Below, one piece after another: positions 1 through 6,657 of a DNA stretch of 6,737 nucleotides; positions within the stretch are counted from its first letter, which is position 1, and every line of letters starts with the position of its first letter. Source of the stretch: a bacterium (lineage in GTDB: Bacteria > CSSED10-310 > JAJRTK01). A program made the translations under genes and the position numbers. The DNA lies in the NCBI GenBank assembly GCA_024278345.1, contig JAJRTK010000252.1:1-6737 (forward strand). Direction: 5' to 3'. The notes under the pieces were generated by a model that worked only from the letters and a program-made list of their open reading frames with translations, was not told the origin of the DNA and made no database searches.

Positions 1-97
1 CCGGTTGACAACATCACCGCTGGGGCGGGCCTCCTTCCCGGCTCCGTGCAGCCCGGAGGGCGCTACACCGGCAAGATGCCGGTGCCACCGTTTCGGC
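1..97. repeat. Left copy of 97-bp terminal direct repeat
   Basis: It matches 6641-6737 in the same orientation at 96 of 97 positions; the one difference is A at 13 against T at 6653. It contains a perfect 8-bp hairpin (CACCGGCA 66-73, loop AGA, TGCCGGTG 77-84) and an imperfect stem (37-43 with 50-56). It is GC-rich and extragenic, lying downstream of the PBP1A gene. The element may continue beyond the left edge. Confidence 0.93.
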
Positions 98-202
98 GAA
101 GAAAATTGTAAAGCAAAAACACGACAATTTGATAGGTCCCACGAGTTCCTTGTTCCAAGAAGCGGGGAGAGAGCACGGGTTGAGGGCGATGAAGGGCGAG
201 TG

Positions 203-227
203 GCGGCGGACGGATTGCCGTCGCCGC
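203..227. repeat. GC-rich bulged hairpin downstream of the PBP1A gene
   Basis: GCGGCG (203-208) and ACGG (210-213) pair with CCGT (218-221) and CGCCGC (222-227). This gives ten base pairs with one bulged G at 209 and an ATTG loop. It lacks a T-tract on either side. It may contribute to transcript-end stability or belong to a dispersed palindromic element. Confidence 0.55.
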
Positions 228-244
228 GAGCAGGACGCAACTCT

Positions 245-260
245 AAAAGACTGAAGTCTT
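245..260 (-). terminator. Weak candidate terminator after the PBP1A gene
   Basis: On the minus strand, 33 bases past the TGA stop, AAGACT-TC-AGTCTT forms a perfect palindrome whose 3' arm runs into four Ts (245-248). The stem is short and A/T-rich and the T-run is only four bases, so termination would be weak. The position fits the end of the ddl-PBP1A transcript. Confidence 0.3.
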
Positions 261-292
261 ACAACAATCACGATGTGCTGTGGCGTCCGATC

Positions 293-2845
293 TCAATGTC
301 CATCAGATACGGGTGCCTCGTCCTTCGCCGGAATATCCGAAGGATCGAGAATGACCCGCTGGCCAGGCGCGGACTTGGGAAGCTCCGGTGGTGGCTCTTC
401 GGAATAACCAGTGTCCAGGAGCTCAAAGTTGTCAATGGAGACGCGATGCCGATCACAGTGACGTGTAGGTACCGTCCCAGCCACAAAGGTTTCTCGGATG
501 ATCTTTTGGCAATCTGGGGTGGCCAGGTATCCCGATTCTGGGTCGATCAGTGCTTTGACCACGCCCTCTGGAACCGGGAAAGGCTCGGGCTCTGATCCTT
601 TGAGCACGTTCCCCATAAACTCTATCCAGATGGGAAGCGCCGCCTTGGAGCCCGCTTCACCCTTGCCAAGCGATCGCTGCATGTCGTCGAAGCCCACCCA
701 AACTCCAGTGGCGATGCGAGGGCTGTAACCCAGGAACCAAGCATCTCGGAACTCGTTGGTCGTGCCCGTCTTGCCGGCCAGAGGGCGTTTGAGCACTCTT
801 GCCCGGACCCCGGTTCCATTCCGGATGACGCCTTCCAGCAGCCGAGTGAGGACATAGGCGATTTCGGGCTCCACCGCCTGGTAGATTTGCGGTGTCTGCA
901 TGTCAAGAACACGCCCTTCTGAGTCTTCGATTTGTCGAATGAAGTAGGGCTTCGCGTAGAGGCCGCCCGCTGCCATCACCCCATAAGCCGCCGTCATTTC
1001 CATGACGGAGACCCCGGAGCTTCCCAGCCCCAGTGAAAGGTTAGGTGTGAGATCGGCCGTGATCCCCAGCCGCCGCGCTGTTCGAATCACAGAGTCAACT
1101 CCCACGCGGCGCACCAGTTTCACGGCTACCGGGTTGAGCGACTTCTCCAGGGCAACACGGAGAGTCCGGGTCCCCGTGAATTTTCCGGTATAATTCTTCG
1201 GCCGCCAGAGTTTTGGGTCCTCTTCCGTGGAGTCCTCCATTTCTTCCACAACTGCCGTGTCATAGACGATGGTGGCCGGTGTGAGCTGTTTTTCCAAGGC
1301 TGTCAGGTAGATGATCTCCTTGAAGGCTGAACCCGGTTGGCGTTTCGCTTGGATCGCCCTGTTGAACTCGCTCTTTTCAAAGTTGTAACCGCCTACCATT
1401 GCCAAGACTTCGCCACTGAAGGGATCAAGGCAGACAAGGGCGCCCTCCACTTCAGGCTCCTGTTCCAGCGAAAGAACGAGTTCTCCCTTTTTCGGGATTT
1501 TTTCCGCGCGAACGAGGATCAGATCCCCAGGCTGAAATAGCTCCCGAGCTTTCTTCTTCGTCCATTCGAGAGCCTTGGCGGGAATCCTCCCCGCTGTTCG
1601 CTCTAGCTTGGGAGACTCGAAGTCCAGGTCCGGACGTTTGCCATCCGTCCGGGTCAAAACTTCTACCCGCACTCCCTTGGAGCTGGTTTTCACCACTTGC
1701 GCCATGAGGCGTGCCCCTTCCAAAATCTCCGAGGCCAAATCGACGAGGGATGCGCCGGGCTTCAGTGCGCCCCTATATTCATGGCGCTTGTCGTAAGCCC
1801 TCAAGCCGTCTCGGACCACCTTTTCCGCCTTCTGCTGCCAATCGAGGTCCAAGGTCGTGTAGATGTGGAGGCCACCCCGATGAACTGCATCGACCCCGAG
1901 CTGACGCTCCACCCGTTGCCGTACCTGTTCCACGAAGTAGAGGGCTGCGTCTGCTTCTGGCTTGGCCTGGCGGAGCTGAATTGGTTCCTGGGCCGCCGCT
2001 AGGGCCTCTTCCTTCGTGATGAAGCCATCGTGCGCCATCTTGTTCAAGATCGTCCGCTGCCTCTTCTTCGCCCTCTCAGGGAAGCGGATGGGCGTGTACT
2101 TTTCCGGAGCTTTCGGAAGCCCCGCAAGAATAGCGCACTCGGCAAGGTCCAGAGCGCGCGCGGACTTCCCGAAATACCGCCGCGCTGCCGCCTCCACGCC
2201 GTACGCGCCATGGCCCAGATAAATCTCATTGAGGTACAGCTCCAGAATCTGGTCCTTGGAGAGATGTCGCTCCATTTGCCAAGCAATGAGCGCCTCCTTG
2301 AACTTGCGCACATACTTTTTTTCACGTGATAAATAGAGCGTCCGGACGAGCTGTTGAGTGATGGTGGATGCTCCCTCCACGATGTGCCCGGCCCGAAGAT
2401 TGGCTACGGCAGCTCGGATGATCCCCTTGACGTCAATTCCCTCGTGCTCGTAAAACCTGGAATCCTCGATGGCGAAAAGCGCGTTCTTCAGATCGTCGGG
2501 GATCTCATCGAGCGGTACCACCACCCGGTTTTCCAGGAAGAATCGACCAAGAACCTTGTTGTCCCGGGAATAGACCGTCGTGATGAGAGACGGCTGGTAG
2601 TTGTCCAGCAGCTCGACGCGAGGAAGCTCATCATACACGCGGAGGTACATCCCGTAAGTAAACCCAGCGCCGACCCCGATGGCCACGACCGCAAGAAATA
2701 ACAGGACGTTGAGAAACAACCCCAGCAGCCGTGCTAAGAGAGAGCGCTTCGCTACGGCTCTTCCCTTGCCGCCACCTGGATCAGCCTTCGGTGGGCGGTC
2801 CGGTTTTTGAGATTCGTCGGTTGGAGGAGGTGTCAAGGAGTGCAT
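293..2845 (-). CDS. mrcA: Penicillin-binding protein 1A-type bifunctional transglycosylase/transpeptidase
   Basis: This 850-residue class A PBP polymerises lipid II into glycan strands and crosslinks stem peptides at the outer face of the inner membrane. A basic, proline-rich cytoplasmic tail (1-36) leads into one membrane anchor (about 37-63). The GT51 domain shows EDSRFYEHEG at 127-136 (catalytic Glu127), GASTITQQL at 158-166, RKFKE at 180-184 (Glu184) and LYLNEIYLG at 203-211. A PBP1A-type OB-like insert probably lies at about 355-465. The transpeptidase has all three motifs: SAFK at 506-509 (nucleophile Ser506), SLN at 569-571 and KTGT at 692-695. Cys779 and Cys797 near the C-terminus resemble the cysteine pair of many PBP1A tails. 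The length is normal for the family and no catalytic residue is missing. The ATG at 2845 follows an AGGAG five bases upstream. It lies 40 bp after ddl and is probably co-transcribed with it. The symbol rests on domain order (mrcA/ponA); the family assignment is secure. Confidence 0.96.
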   Translation of the reverse strand: MHSLTPPPTDESQKPDRPPKADPGGGKGRAVAKRSLLARLLGLFLNVLLFLAVVAIGVGAGFTYGMYLRVYDELPRVELLDNYQPSLITTVYSRDNKVLGRFFLENRVVVPLDEIPDDLKNALFAIEDSRFYEHEGIDVKGIIRAAVANLRAGHIVEGASTITQQLVRTLYLSREKKYVRKFKEALIAWQMERHLSKDQILELYLNEIYLGHGAYGVEAAARRYFGKSARALDLAECAILAGLPKAPEKYTPIRFPERAKKRQRTILNKMAHDGFITKEEALAAAQEPIQLRQAKPEADAALYFVEQVRQRVERQLGVDAVHRGGLHIYTTLDLDWQQKAEKVVRDGLRAYDKRHEYRGALKPGASLVDLASEILEGARLMAQVVKTSSKGVRVEVLTRTDGKRPDLDFESPKLERTAGRIPAKALEWTKKKARELFQPGDLILVRAEKIPKKGELVLSLEQEPEVEGALVCLDPFSGEVLAMVGGYNFEKSEFNRAIQAKRQPGSAFKEIIYLTALEKQLTPATIVYDTAVVEEMEDSTEEDPKLWRPKNYTGKFTGTRTLRVALEKSLNPVAVKLVRRVGVDSVIRTARRLGITADLTPNLSLGLGSSGVSVMEMTAAYGVMAAGGLYAKPYFIRQIEDSEGRVLDMQTPQIYQAVEPEIAYVLTRLLEGVIRNGTGVRARVLKRPLAGKTGTTNEFRDAWFLGYSPRIATGVWVGFDDMQRSLGKGEAGSKAALPIWIEFMGNVLKGSEPEPFPVPEGVVKALIDPESGYLATPDCQKIIRETFVAGTVPTRHCDRHRVSIDNFELLDTGYSEEPPPELPKSAPGQRVILDPSDIPAKDEAPVSDGH

Positions 2846-2850
2846 GGCGG

Positions 2851-2855
2851 CTCCT
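2851..2855 (-). promoter_or_regulatory. Shine-Dalgarno of the PBP1A gene
   Basis: On the minus strand this reads AGGAG, followed by a five-base spacer (2846-2850) and the ATG at 2845-2843. It lies inside the 40-bp ddl-PBP1A gap. It supports the chosen start and separate translation initiation within a shared transcript. Confidence 0.75.
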
Positions 2856-2885
2856 GTTGATCGACTTGTCCATGGGGAAAATGAA

Positions 2886-3902
2886 CTAAGGGTTGGAAAC
2901 GAGTACGGCGGCCTTCCCAGACTTCGAAGCGAGCTCCTCCTCTTCCAGGGAGTCCCCGGGGAGTGGGAAGCGTCTGGAAGCGCCTTCCAGAGAGGCCTCG
3001 CTCAAAATCTGCAACACCAGCTCGTCGAACGTATAACCCGCGGCCTTGGCTTGTGCCGGAAGATCGCTCGTCGATGTCAACCCCGGCAATGTGTTGACCT
3101 CCAAAACCCACGGAATTCCCGCGCTATCAAGCATGATATCCACACGGCCCAGGGAGCGACAACCCACGGCCTCAAAAGCGCGGCTAGCCACCCGTCGGGC
3201 GGCGCTATCGACCCTGGGAGCCAGTGGAGCCGGAACAATAAGCTGCGTCTCCATAGAATGATATTTCGCCTTGTAGTCGTAAAACAGGCGCGGTGTTCGG
3301 ATCTCCAGCGGAGGAAGAATCTCCGATCCCAGCATCCCAATGGTCAGCTCGCGCCCTACAATCGCCTCCTCCACCAAGAGTCCACCATACCGTTCCTTGA
3401 GCGCCGGAATCTTCCGCAGAAACTCTTTCTCGTCTTCGATTCTTTGGACTCCCACCGAAGAGCCCTGGGAGATCGGCTTGACGAACACCGGAAAACCAAA
3501 CTGTGCCCGGACATCCTCCAGATCCCCATGGATACCTTCGAGGCGCGAAAGCTCCAGAAATCGAGCCGTTGGCACTCCCGCCTGGCAAAAAACCCGCTTC
3601 GACAAGAGCTTGTTCATGCAAAGTGCGCTGGCCAAAATCCCCGAGCCCGTATACGGGATCTCCAAAGCCTCCAACAGCCCTTGGACGGTTCCGTCTTCTC
3701 CCTCGCCACCGTGGAGTGTCAAAAATGCCACGTCCAGGTCGCAAGCGATAAGATCCCTCGGCTCCCGGATATCTACCTCCACCGCCTTCAGATTCTGGGA
3801 AAGTAGCGCCTCGAGAACCCGTCGGCCTGATCTCAGCGAAACTTCCCGTTCACTGGAACGACCGCCCATAACCACGCCAATGGTCTTATCAAGAATGTTC
3901 AT
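2886..3902 (-). CDS. ddl: D-alanine--D-alanine ligase
   Basis: This cytoplasmic ATP-grasp enzyme joins two D-Ala with ATP to make the dipeptide that MurF adds to the peptidoglycan stem. Of 338 residues, GGRSSEREVSL at 13-23 carries the N-terminal Glu18. HGGEGEDGTVQG lies at 64-75, IPYTGSG at 82-88, and VKPISQGSSVGV at 141-152 holds the ATP lysine and glycine-rich loop. KAKY at 211-214 has the Tyr position that in characterised enzymes goes with D-Ala rather than D-lactate specificity. RVD at 253-255 and EVNTLPG at 268-274 supply the likely metal ligands Asp255, Glu268 and Asn270. The frame stays open to an ATG at 3938, but AAAAGGAG five bases before the ATG at 3902 and the family N-terminus (MNILDKTIGVV) favour 3902. 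A tail of about 35 residues after the usual end is acidic and looks disordered. PBP1A follows 40 bp downstream, giving a peptidoglycan gene pair. Confidence 0.96.
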   Translation of the reverse strand: MNILDKTIGVVMGGRSSEREVSLRSGRRVLEALLSQNLKAVEVDIREPRDLIACDLDVAFLTLHGGEGEDGTVQGLLEALEIPYTGSGILASALCMNKLLSKRVFCQAGVPTARFLELSRLEGIHGDLEDVRAQFGFPVFVKPISQGSSVGVQRIEDEKEFLRKIPALKERYGGLLVEEAIVGRELTIGMLGSEILPPLEIRTPRLFYDYKAKYHSMETQLIVPAPLAPRVDSAARRVASRAFEAVGCRSLGRVDIMLDSAGIPWVLEVNTLPGLTSTSDLPAQAKAAGYTFDELVLQILSEASLEGASRRFPLPGDSLEEEELASKSGKAAVLVSNP

Positions 3903-3907
3903 CGACA

Positions 3908-3915
3908 CTCCTTTT
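3908..3915 (-). promoter_or_regulatory. Shine-Dalgarno that decides the ddl start
   Basis: The minus strand reads AAAAGGAG, then five bases, then the ATG at 3902-3900. The alternative in-frame ATGs upstream (3938 and 3929) have no comparable site and would add up to 12 residues not expected before the conserved ATP-grasp start. Confidence 0.8.
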
Positions 3916-3919
3916 GTCA

Positions 3920-3936
3920 GATTCCCCATTGGAATC
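3920..3936. repeat. Small inverted repeat in the ddl leader
   Basis: GATTCC at 3920-3925 pairs perfectly with GGAATC at 3931-3936 across a five-base loop. It lies in the 73-bp gap between the protease and ddl genes, just upstream of the ddl Shine-Dalgarno. There is no T-tract after it on the minus strand, so it is not an obvious terminator. It could be a weak leader hairpin, an operator or chance. Confidence 0.35.
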
Positions 3937-3975
3937 AACTGCCGCCGAAGAACACAGCAAGAATAAGGCCAAAAG

Positions 3976-5727
3976 CTATGGCCGTCTATCCTTCAAAATC
4001 AGCGCACCCAGTCCCATGGCCAGAAACCCGTTCCCCGCAAGCCACAGACGATCAAAAGCCGTTCCCCACAAATTGGGCACCCAGGCCACCTCGATGTAGG
4101 CCAGGAACGCCTGGCCCAGCAAGTAGGCCCCGTAACCCACAGCCAATCCTGCAAGAAAAGGCCGGAGCCTGCGGTGGCCATGGAATAATCCCGCCAGAAC
4201 GACTGGTACCAGGATGCTCAAAAGGAGCGGGTTCCCCAGATATTCGATCCCAAGAATCTCCCCGGGCCACGTGGGCAGTGCCTGTCCCAGGATCTCCCCG
4301 GGACCCAAGAGCCCACGGAATGGGAAAAGCAAGCCGGTGCTCCCCAGAAGAAGACCCGGAAGGTAGAGCGGCTTGAACTTTGTTCCCAGAGGCAACCAGA
4401 GAAGCATCGCGCTCCCCAGAACCGCCAGGAGGAGCGACCATCCCGTCTGTGCATTGGAAGCCTTGCTCACGGCGGCGGCGGCATCGAGGATTCCGTAGCC
4501 GAACTTCTCGTCCCACTCGTCCGAACCCTGTTGTCGCGCGGTCCCTTTGAGGATCGCCTCCACCTTGTCGGGGTTGGTCACTCCCCGGGCCATGACCATT
4601 GCCGCCGCCCCCGCAACATGGGGTGCCGCCATGGATGTGCCCTGGAAGAGGAAGTAACCTTCCGTCGTGGGATCTTGAACCGCGATCGTGTTTTGGAGCA
4701 CGCCGTCTGGGTAGCCGTCTCCGTTCTGATCCACCCGCGTATCGCCTCCGGGCGCTGCCAGGTCGATCTGCTTCCCGTAGTTGGAATACCAGGTGAGGGT
4801 CTCGTCATACCGAGTTGCCGAGACGGCGATCACGTGGGGGTAGGCCGCGGGGTAGCTCACCTTCCGTGCGCCGTTGTTCCCGGCTGCGGCCACGACGACG
4901 ACGCCCTTTTTGTGGGCGTAATGAACTGCCTCTCGCATGATCTTCGACGGAAAGCGGCCGCCAAGACTCATGTTGATCACCTGGGCACCCCTATCGGCCG
5001 CAAACCGGATGGCGTCGGCGATGTCGGCCGTGTTTCCGAACCCCTGGGCGCTCAGGACCTTCAATGGCATGATTCGAGCTCGATAGGCCATTCCGGCCAC
5101 GCCGACGCCGTTGTTGGTTGCCTGGGCGATTGTTCCCGCCACGTGAGTGCCGTGGCAGTGATCGTCGTTGGCGTGCTCATCGTCATTCACGAAGTCGTAG
5201 CCCGCCGCGAACTCGACGCCTCGCAGATCTTCCACCTGGTAATAGCTGCCCAGCTTATCCTGGTAGTCTTCATAGGCGACGCCTGTATCGATGACTGCCA
5301 CGGTGACGCCCATGCCTTGGGTCACTTCCCAGGCGTCAGGCATCTGGATCTGTTGAAAATTCCATTGAACCTTGTAATAAGGGTCGTTCGGGTTGAACGT
5401 CGCCGCGTAGATCTGCTCCGGTTCGGCAAACTCGATCCGGGGATCCTTCGAAAGGACTTCCATAACCCGCTCGATGTCAGATTTCGTTAACCCGTCCACA
5501 CGCATAAGCCGTGCTGAGCGGGAATAGAGACTGTTGAACTTGAGATCGAGGCCGAGGCTCTTTTCGATGTCGGCTATGCCAGAGTCGCTCACATCATCCA
5601 CAAGATCAACAAGAAGAGCTGGTTTCGCGGGCTCCATGGAGTCGGGATCGATAAAAGTTGCACCGGCTGCCGGTCGGCTTAGCAGGGCAAGAAGGAGACA
5701 GAATGAAAAGAGTGCGAGACGTTTCAT
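3976..5727 (-). CDS. Secreted subtilisin-family (S8) serine protease with C-terminal multi-pass membrane domain
   Basis: This predicted exported endopeptidase has 583 residues. A Sec signal peptide (MKR, hydrophobic core 4-16, likely cut after PAAGA near 23) is followed by an inhibitor-like propeptide (about 35-108). The S8 domain (about 115-425) has Asp147 in VIDTG, His192 in HGTHVAGT, oxyanion Asn284 in AAAGNNG and Ser365 in GTSMAAPHVAG, so the triad is complete. DQNGDGYPD at 333-341 looks like an EF-hand-type calcium loop. Residues 430-577 hold about five hydrophobic segments (roughly 430-447, 454-475, 499-516, 523-545, 560-577), which is unusual for a subtilase and would tether it in the membrane. 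The frame is open to 5835, but the upstream residues are not signal-like. GGGA seven bases before the ATG at 5727 favours that start; 5733 is possible. It lies in the same direction as ddl, 73 bp upstream of it. The substrate is unknown. Confidence 0.93.
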   Translation of the reverse strand: MKRLALFSFCLLLALLSRPAAGATFIDPDSMEPAKPALLVDLVDDVSDSGIADIEKSLGLDLKFNSLYSRSARLMRVDGLTKSDIERVMEVLSKDPRIEFAEPEQIYAATFNPNDPYYKVQWNFQQIQMPDAWEVTQGMGVTVAVIDTGVAYEDYQDKLGSYYQVEDLRGVEFAAGYDFVNDDEHANDDHCHGTHVAGTIAQATNNGVGVAGMAYRARIMPLKVLSAQGFGNTADIADAIRFAADRGAQVINMSLGGRFPSKIMREAVHYAHKKGVVVVAAAGNNGARKVSYPAAYPHVIAVSATRYDETLTWYSNYGKQIDLAAPGGDTRVDQNGDGYPDGVLQNTIAVQDPTTEGYFLFQGTSMAAPHVAGAAAMVMARGVTNPDKVEAILKGTARQQGSDEWDEKFGYGILDAAAAVSKASNAQTGWSLLLAVLGSAMLLWLPLGTKFKPLYLPGLLLGSTGLLFPFRGLLGPGEILGQALPTWPGEILGIEYLGNPLLLSILVPVVLAGLFHGHRRLRPFLAGLAVGYGAYLLGQAFLAYIEVAWVPNLWGTAFDRLWLAGNGFLAMGLGALILKDRRP

Positions 5728-5801
5728 GGGCATTTCCCGGTGAAGATTGTGGACGGCCAATGCTGCCTCTCTTCTTACGTCAACAGCCAAGGAGGTCTGT
5801 G

Positions 5802-5858
5802 GTTCAGAATTGAGCCCACCAGCGTGGCCGGCCAAAGGGTGGCGGCGCCGCGCTGAAC
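5802..5858. repeat. Nested palindromes between the glycosyltransferase and protease genes
   Basis: Within the 141-bp gap there are nested inverted arms: GTTCAG (5802-5807) with CTGAAC (5853-5858), CCACC (5816-5820) with GGTGG (5838-5842), and the perfect palindrome TGGCCGGCCA (5825-5834). A second perfect palindrome, GCGGCGCCGC, lies at 5842-5851. No T-tract follows on the minus strand, so a Rho-independent terminator is not supported. I see no convincing promoter for the protease in this gap. The structure may be a regulatory or transcript-end hairpin, or a decayed recombination site. Confidence 0.5.
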
Positions 5859-5868
5859 GAATGTTGCG

Positions 5869-6657
5869 TTAGATCAGGCCACGCGATGAAGCGCGAAGTG
5901 CATCAAGTACTTCTTCCGTGCGCTTTGGATAGTCCTTCCCCGTTCTTTTCAGTTGCTTGATTTTCCTTGCAAGCCGTGTCAGGTCCTTGGGGCGGTCCAC
6001 ATCCCACCAAAGAGGCAACAGGTGGGGCTCGATACCGATTTCCCGAGCCCGGTGGAGTGTCTGTTCAAGGACCAGTGAACCACCCCACCGGATCTTGTGG
6101 AACAACTGGACGTAGCATGCACGGAGCCCCAGAAGAGTGTAGCCCCCATCTTCTGCCGGACCGATGACGATGTCGTGGCTTTCCAAGGCCTTGAAGGCAT
6201 GCCGGATTTGATCTCGGGACATTGCTGGACTGTCCGTGCCCAAAAAGATAAGCCGCCGTGGACCGAAGGAAAAAGCGTGCCGCGCTGCGTTTTCAAGCCG
6301 TTCTCCCAGATCGGCACCGAATTGGCGGAGCACGTCGATTCCAGATGGAAGCAGGTCTTGAGCCGCCAGGCCACTGAAATGAATTTCCAGATGCTCCAGC
6401 TCGATGCCGCGAACCAGGGAAACCGTGTCTTCCACGAAAGCTCGGTGCAGCCGAAGCGATTCAGCCTCCGCCAGAAACGGCTGGAGCCGGGTCTTCACCC
6501 GCCCTAATTCTGGCGACTTCGCGAAAACGATCAACTGACGGGGAAGAGGTGGCAAAAAAACACCGCCCAGCTCGGGCTTGCAGAAATCTGGGTATCCACG
6601 GAAGGCGGGACAAAACAGGAAAAGAAAGGACCTATCAGATCCGGTTGACAACTTCAC
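5869..6657 (-). CDS. TIGR04282/DUF2064-family glycosyltransferase
   Basis: This predicted GT-A-fold nucleotidyl/glycosyl transferase is related to the CofC/MobA-like fold; its acceptor is unknown. Family members often sit in arsenosugar or cell-surface sugar clusters, but no such partner is visible here. Motifs, numbered from the GTG at 6657, are IVFAKSPELGRVKTRL (43-58, nucleotide-binding N-terminus), GADLGERL (114-121), GTDSPAM (140-146), GPAEDGGYTLLGL (166-178) and DVDRPKDL (219-226). These appear intact and the protein ends in a basic tail. The start is uncertain. The GTG at 6657 lies inside the terminal repeat, with AAGGAGG 12 bases upstream, and would add 34 non-conserved residues. A TTG at 6555 gives 228 residues and starts close to the conserved segment, as is usual in the family, but lacks a clear Shine-Dalgarno. 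The protease gene follows after about 140 bp. The family call is firm; the substrate is open. Confidence 0.88.
   Translation of the reverse strand: MKLSTGSDRSFLFLFCPAFRGYPDFCKPELGGVFLPPLPRQLIVFAKSPELGRVKTRLQPFLAEAESLRLHRAFVEDTVSLVRGIELEHLEIHFSGLAAQDLLPSGIDVLRQFGADLGERLENAARHAFSFGPRRLIFLGTDSPAMSRDQIRHAFKALESHDIVIGPAEDGGYTLLGLRACYVQLFHKIRWGGSLVLEQTLHRAREIGIEPHLLPLWWDVDRPKDLTRLARKIKQLKRTGKDYPKRTEEVLDALRASSRGLI

Larger units (their letters stand above)
98..292. other. Non-coding region downstream of the PBP1A gene
   Basis: No gene is supported in this stretch between the left repeat and the PBP1A stop. The open frames crossing it are antisense or low-complexity. Visible structure is limited to a loose inverted repeat AAATTGT (103-109) with ACAATTT (124-130), the bulged GC hairpin at 203-227 and the short palindrome at 247-260. 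Confidence 0.6.

Noticed and set aside
5-10. TTGACA (also 6645-6650) as a promoter -35 element inside the repeat
   Set aside because: No -10-like hexamer lies about 17 bases downstream on the plus strand, where the sequence is GC-rich, and no plus-strand gene would use it.
5-595. 196-residue plus-strand frame starting in the left repeat
   Set aside because: It runs through the repeat and hairpins and then antisense to the PBP1A 3' end. It has no domain and no convincing ribosome-binding site.
2844-3806. 320-residue open frame on the plus strand
   Set aside because: It is fully antisense to ddl, which has all its ATP-grasp motifs. Its translation shows no recognisable domain and is typical of a shadow frame in GC-rich DNA.
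2886-3902. VanA-type D-Ala-D-Lac resistance ligase
   Set aside because: The KAKY motif keeps the tyrosine typical of D-Ala-D-Ala ligases, there are no vanH or vanX neighbours, and the gene is paired with PBP1A.
4531-5490. 319-residue open frame on the plus strand
   Set aside because: It is antisense to the S8 protease catalytic domain. Its His- and Val-rich composition mirrors the coding strand and no family is recognisable.
5728-5835. N-terminal extension of the S8 protease to 5835
   Set aside because: The extra 36 residues are polar and would bury the clear signal peptide that starts at the ATG at 5727. The stretch contains palindromic intergenic DNA and has no suitable ribosome-binding site.
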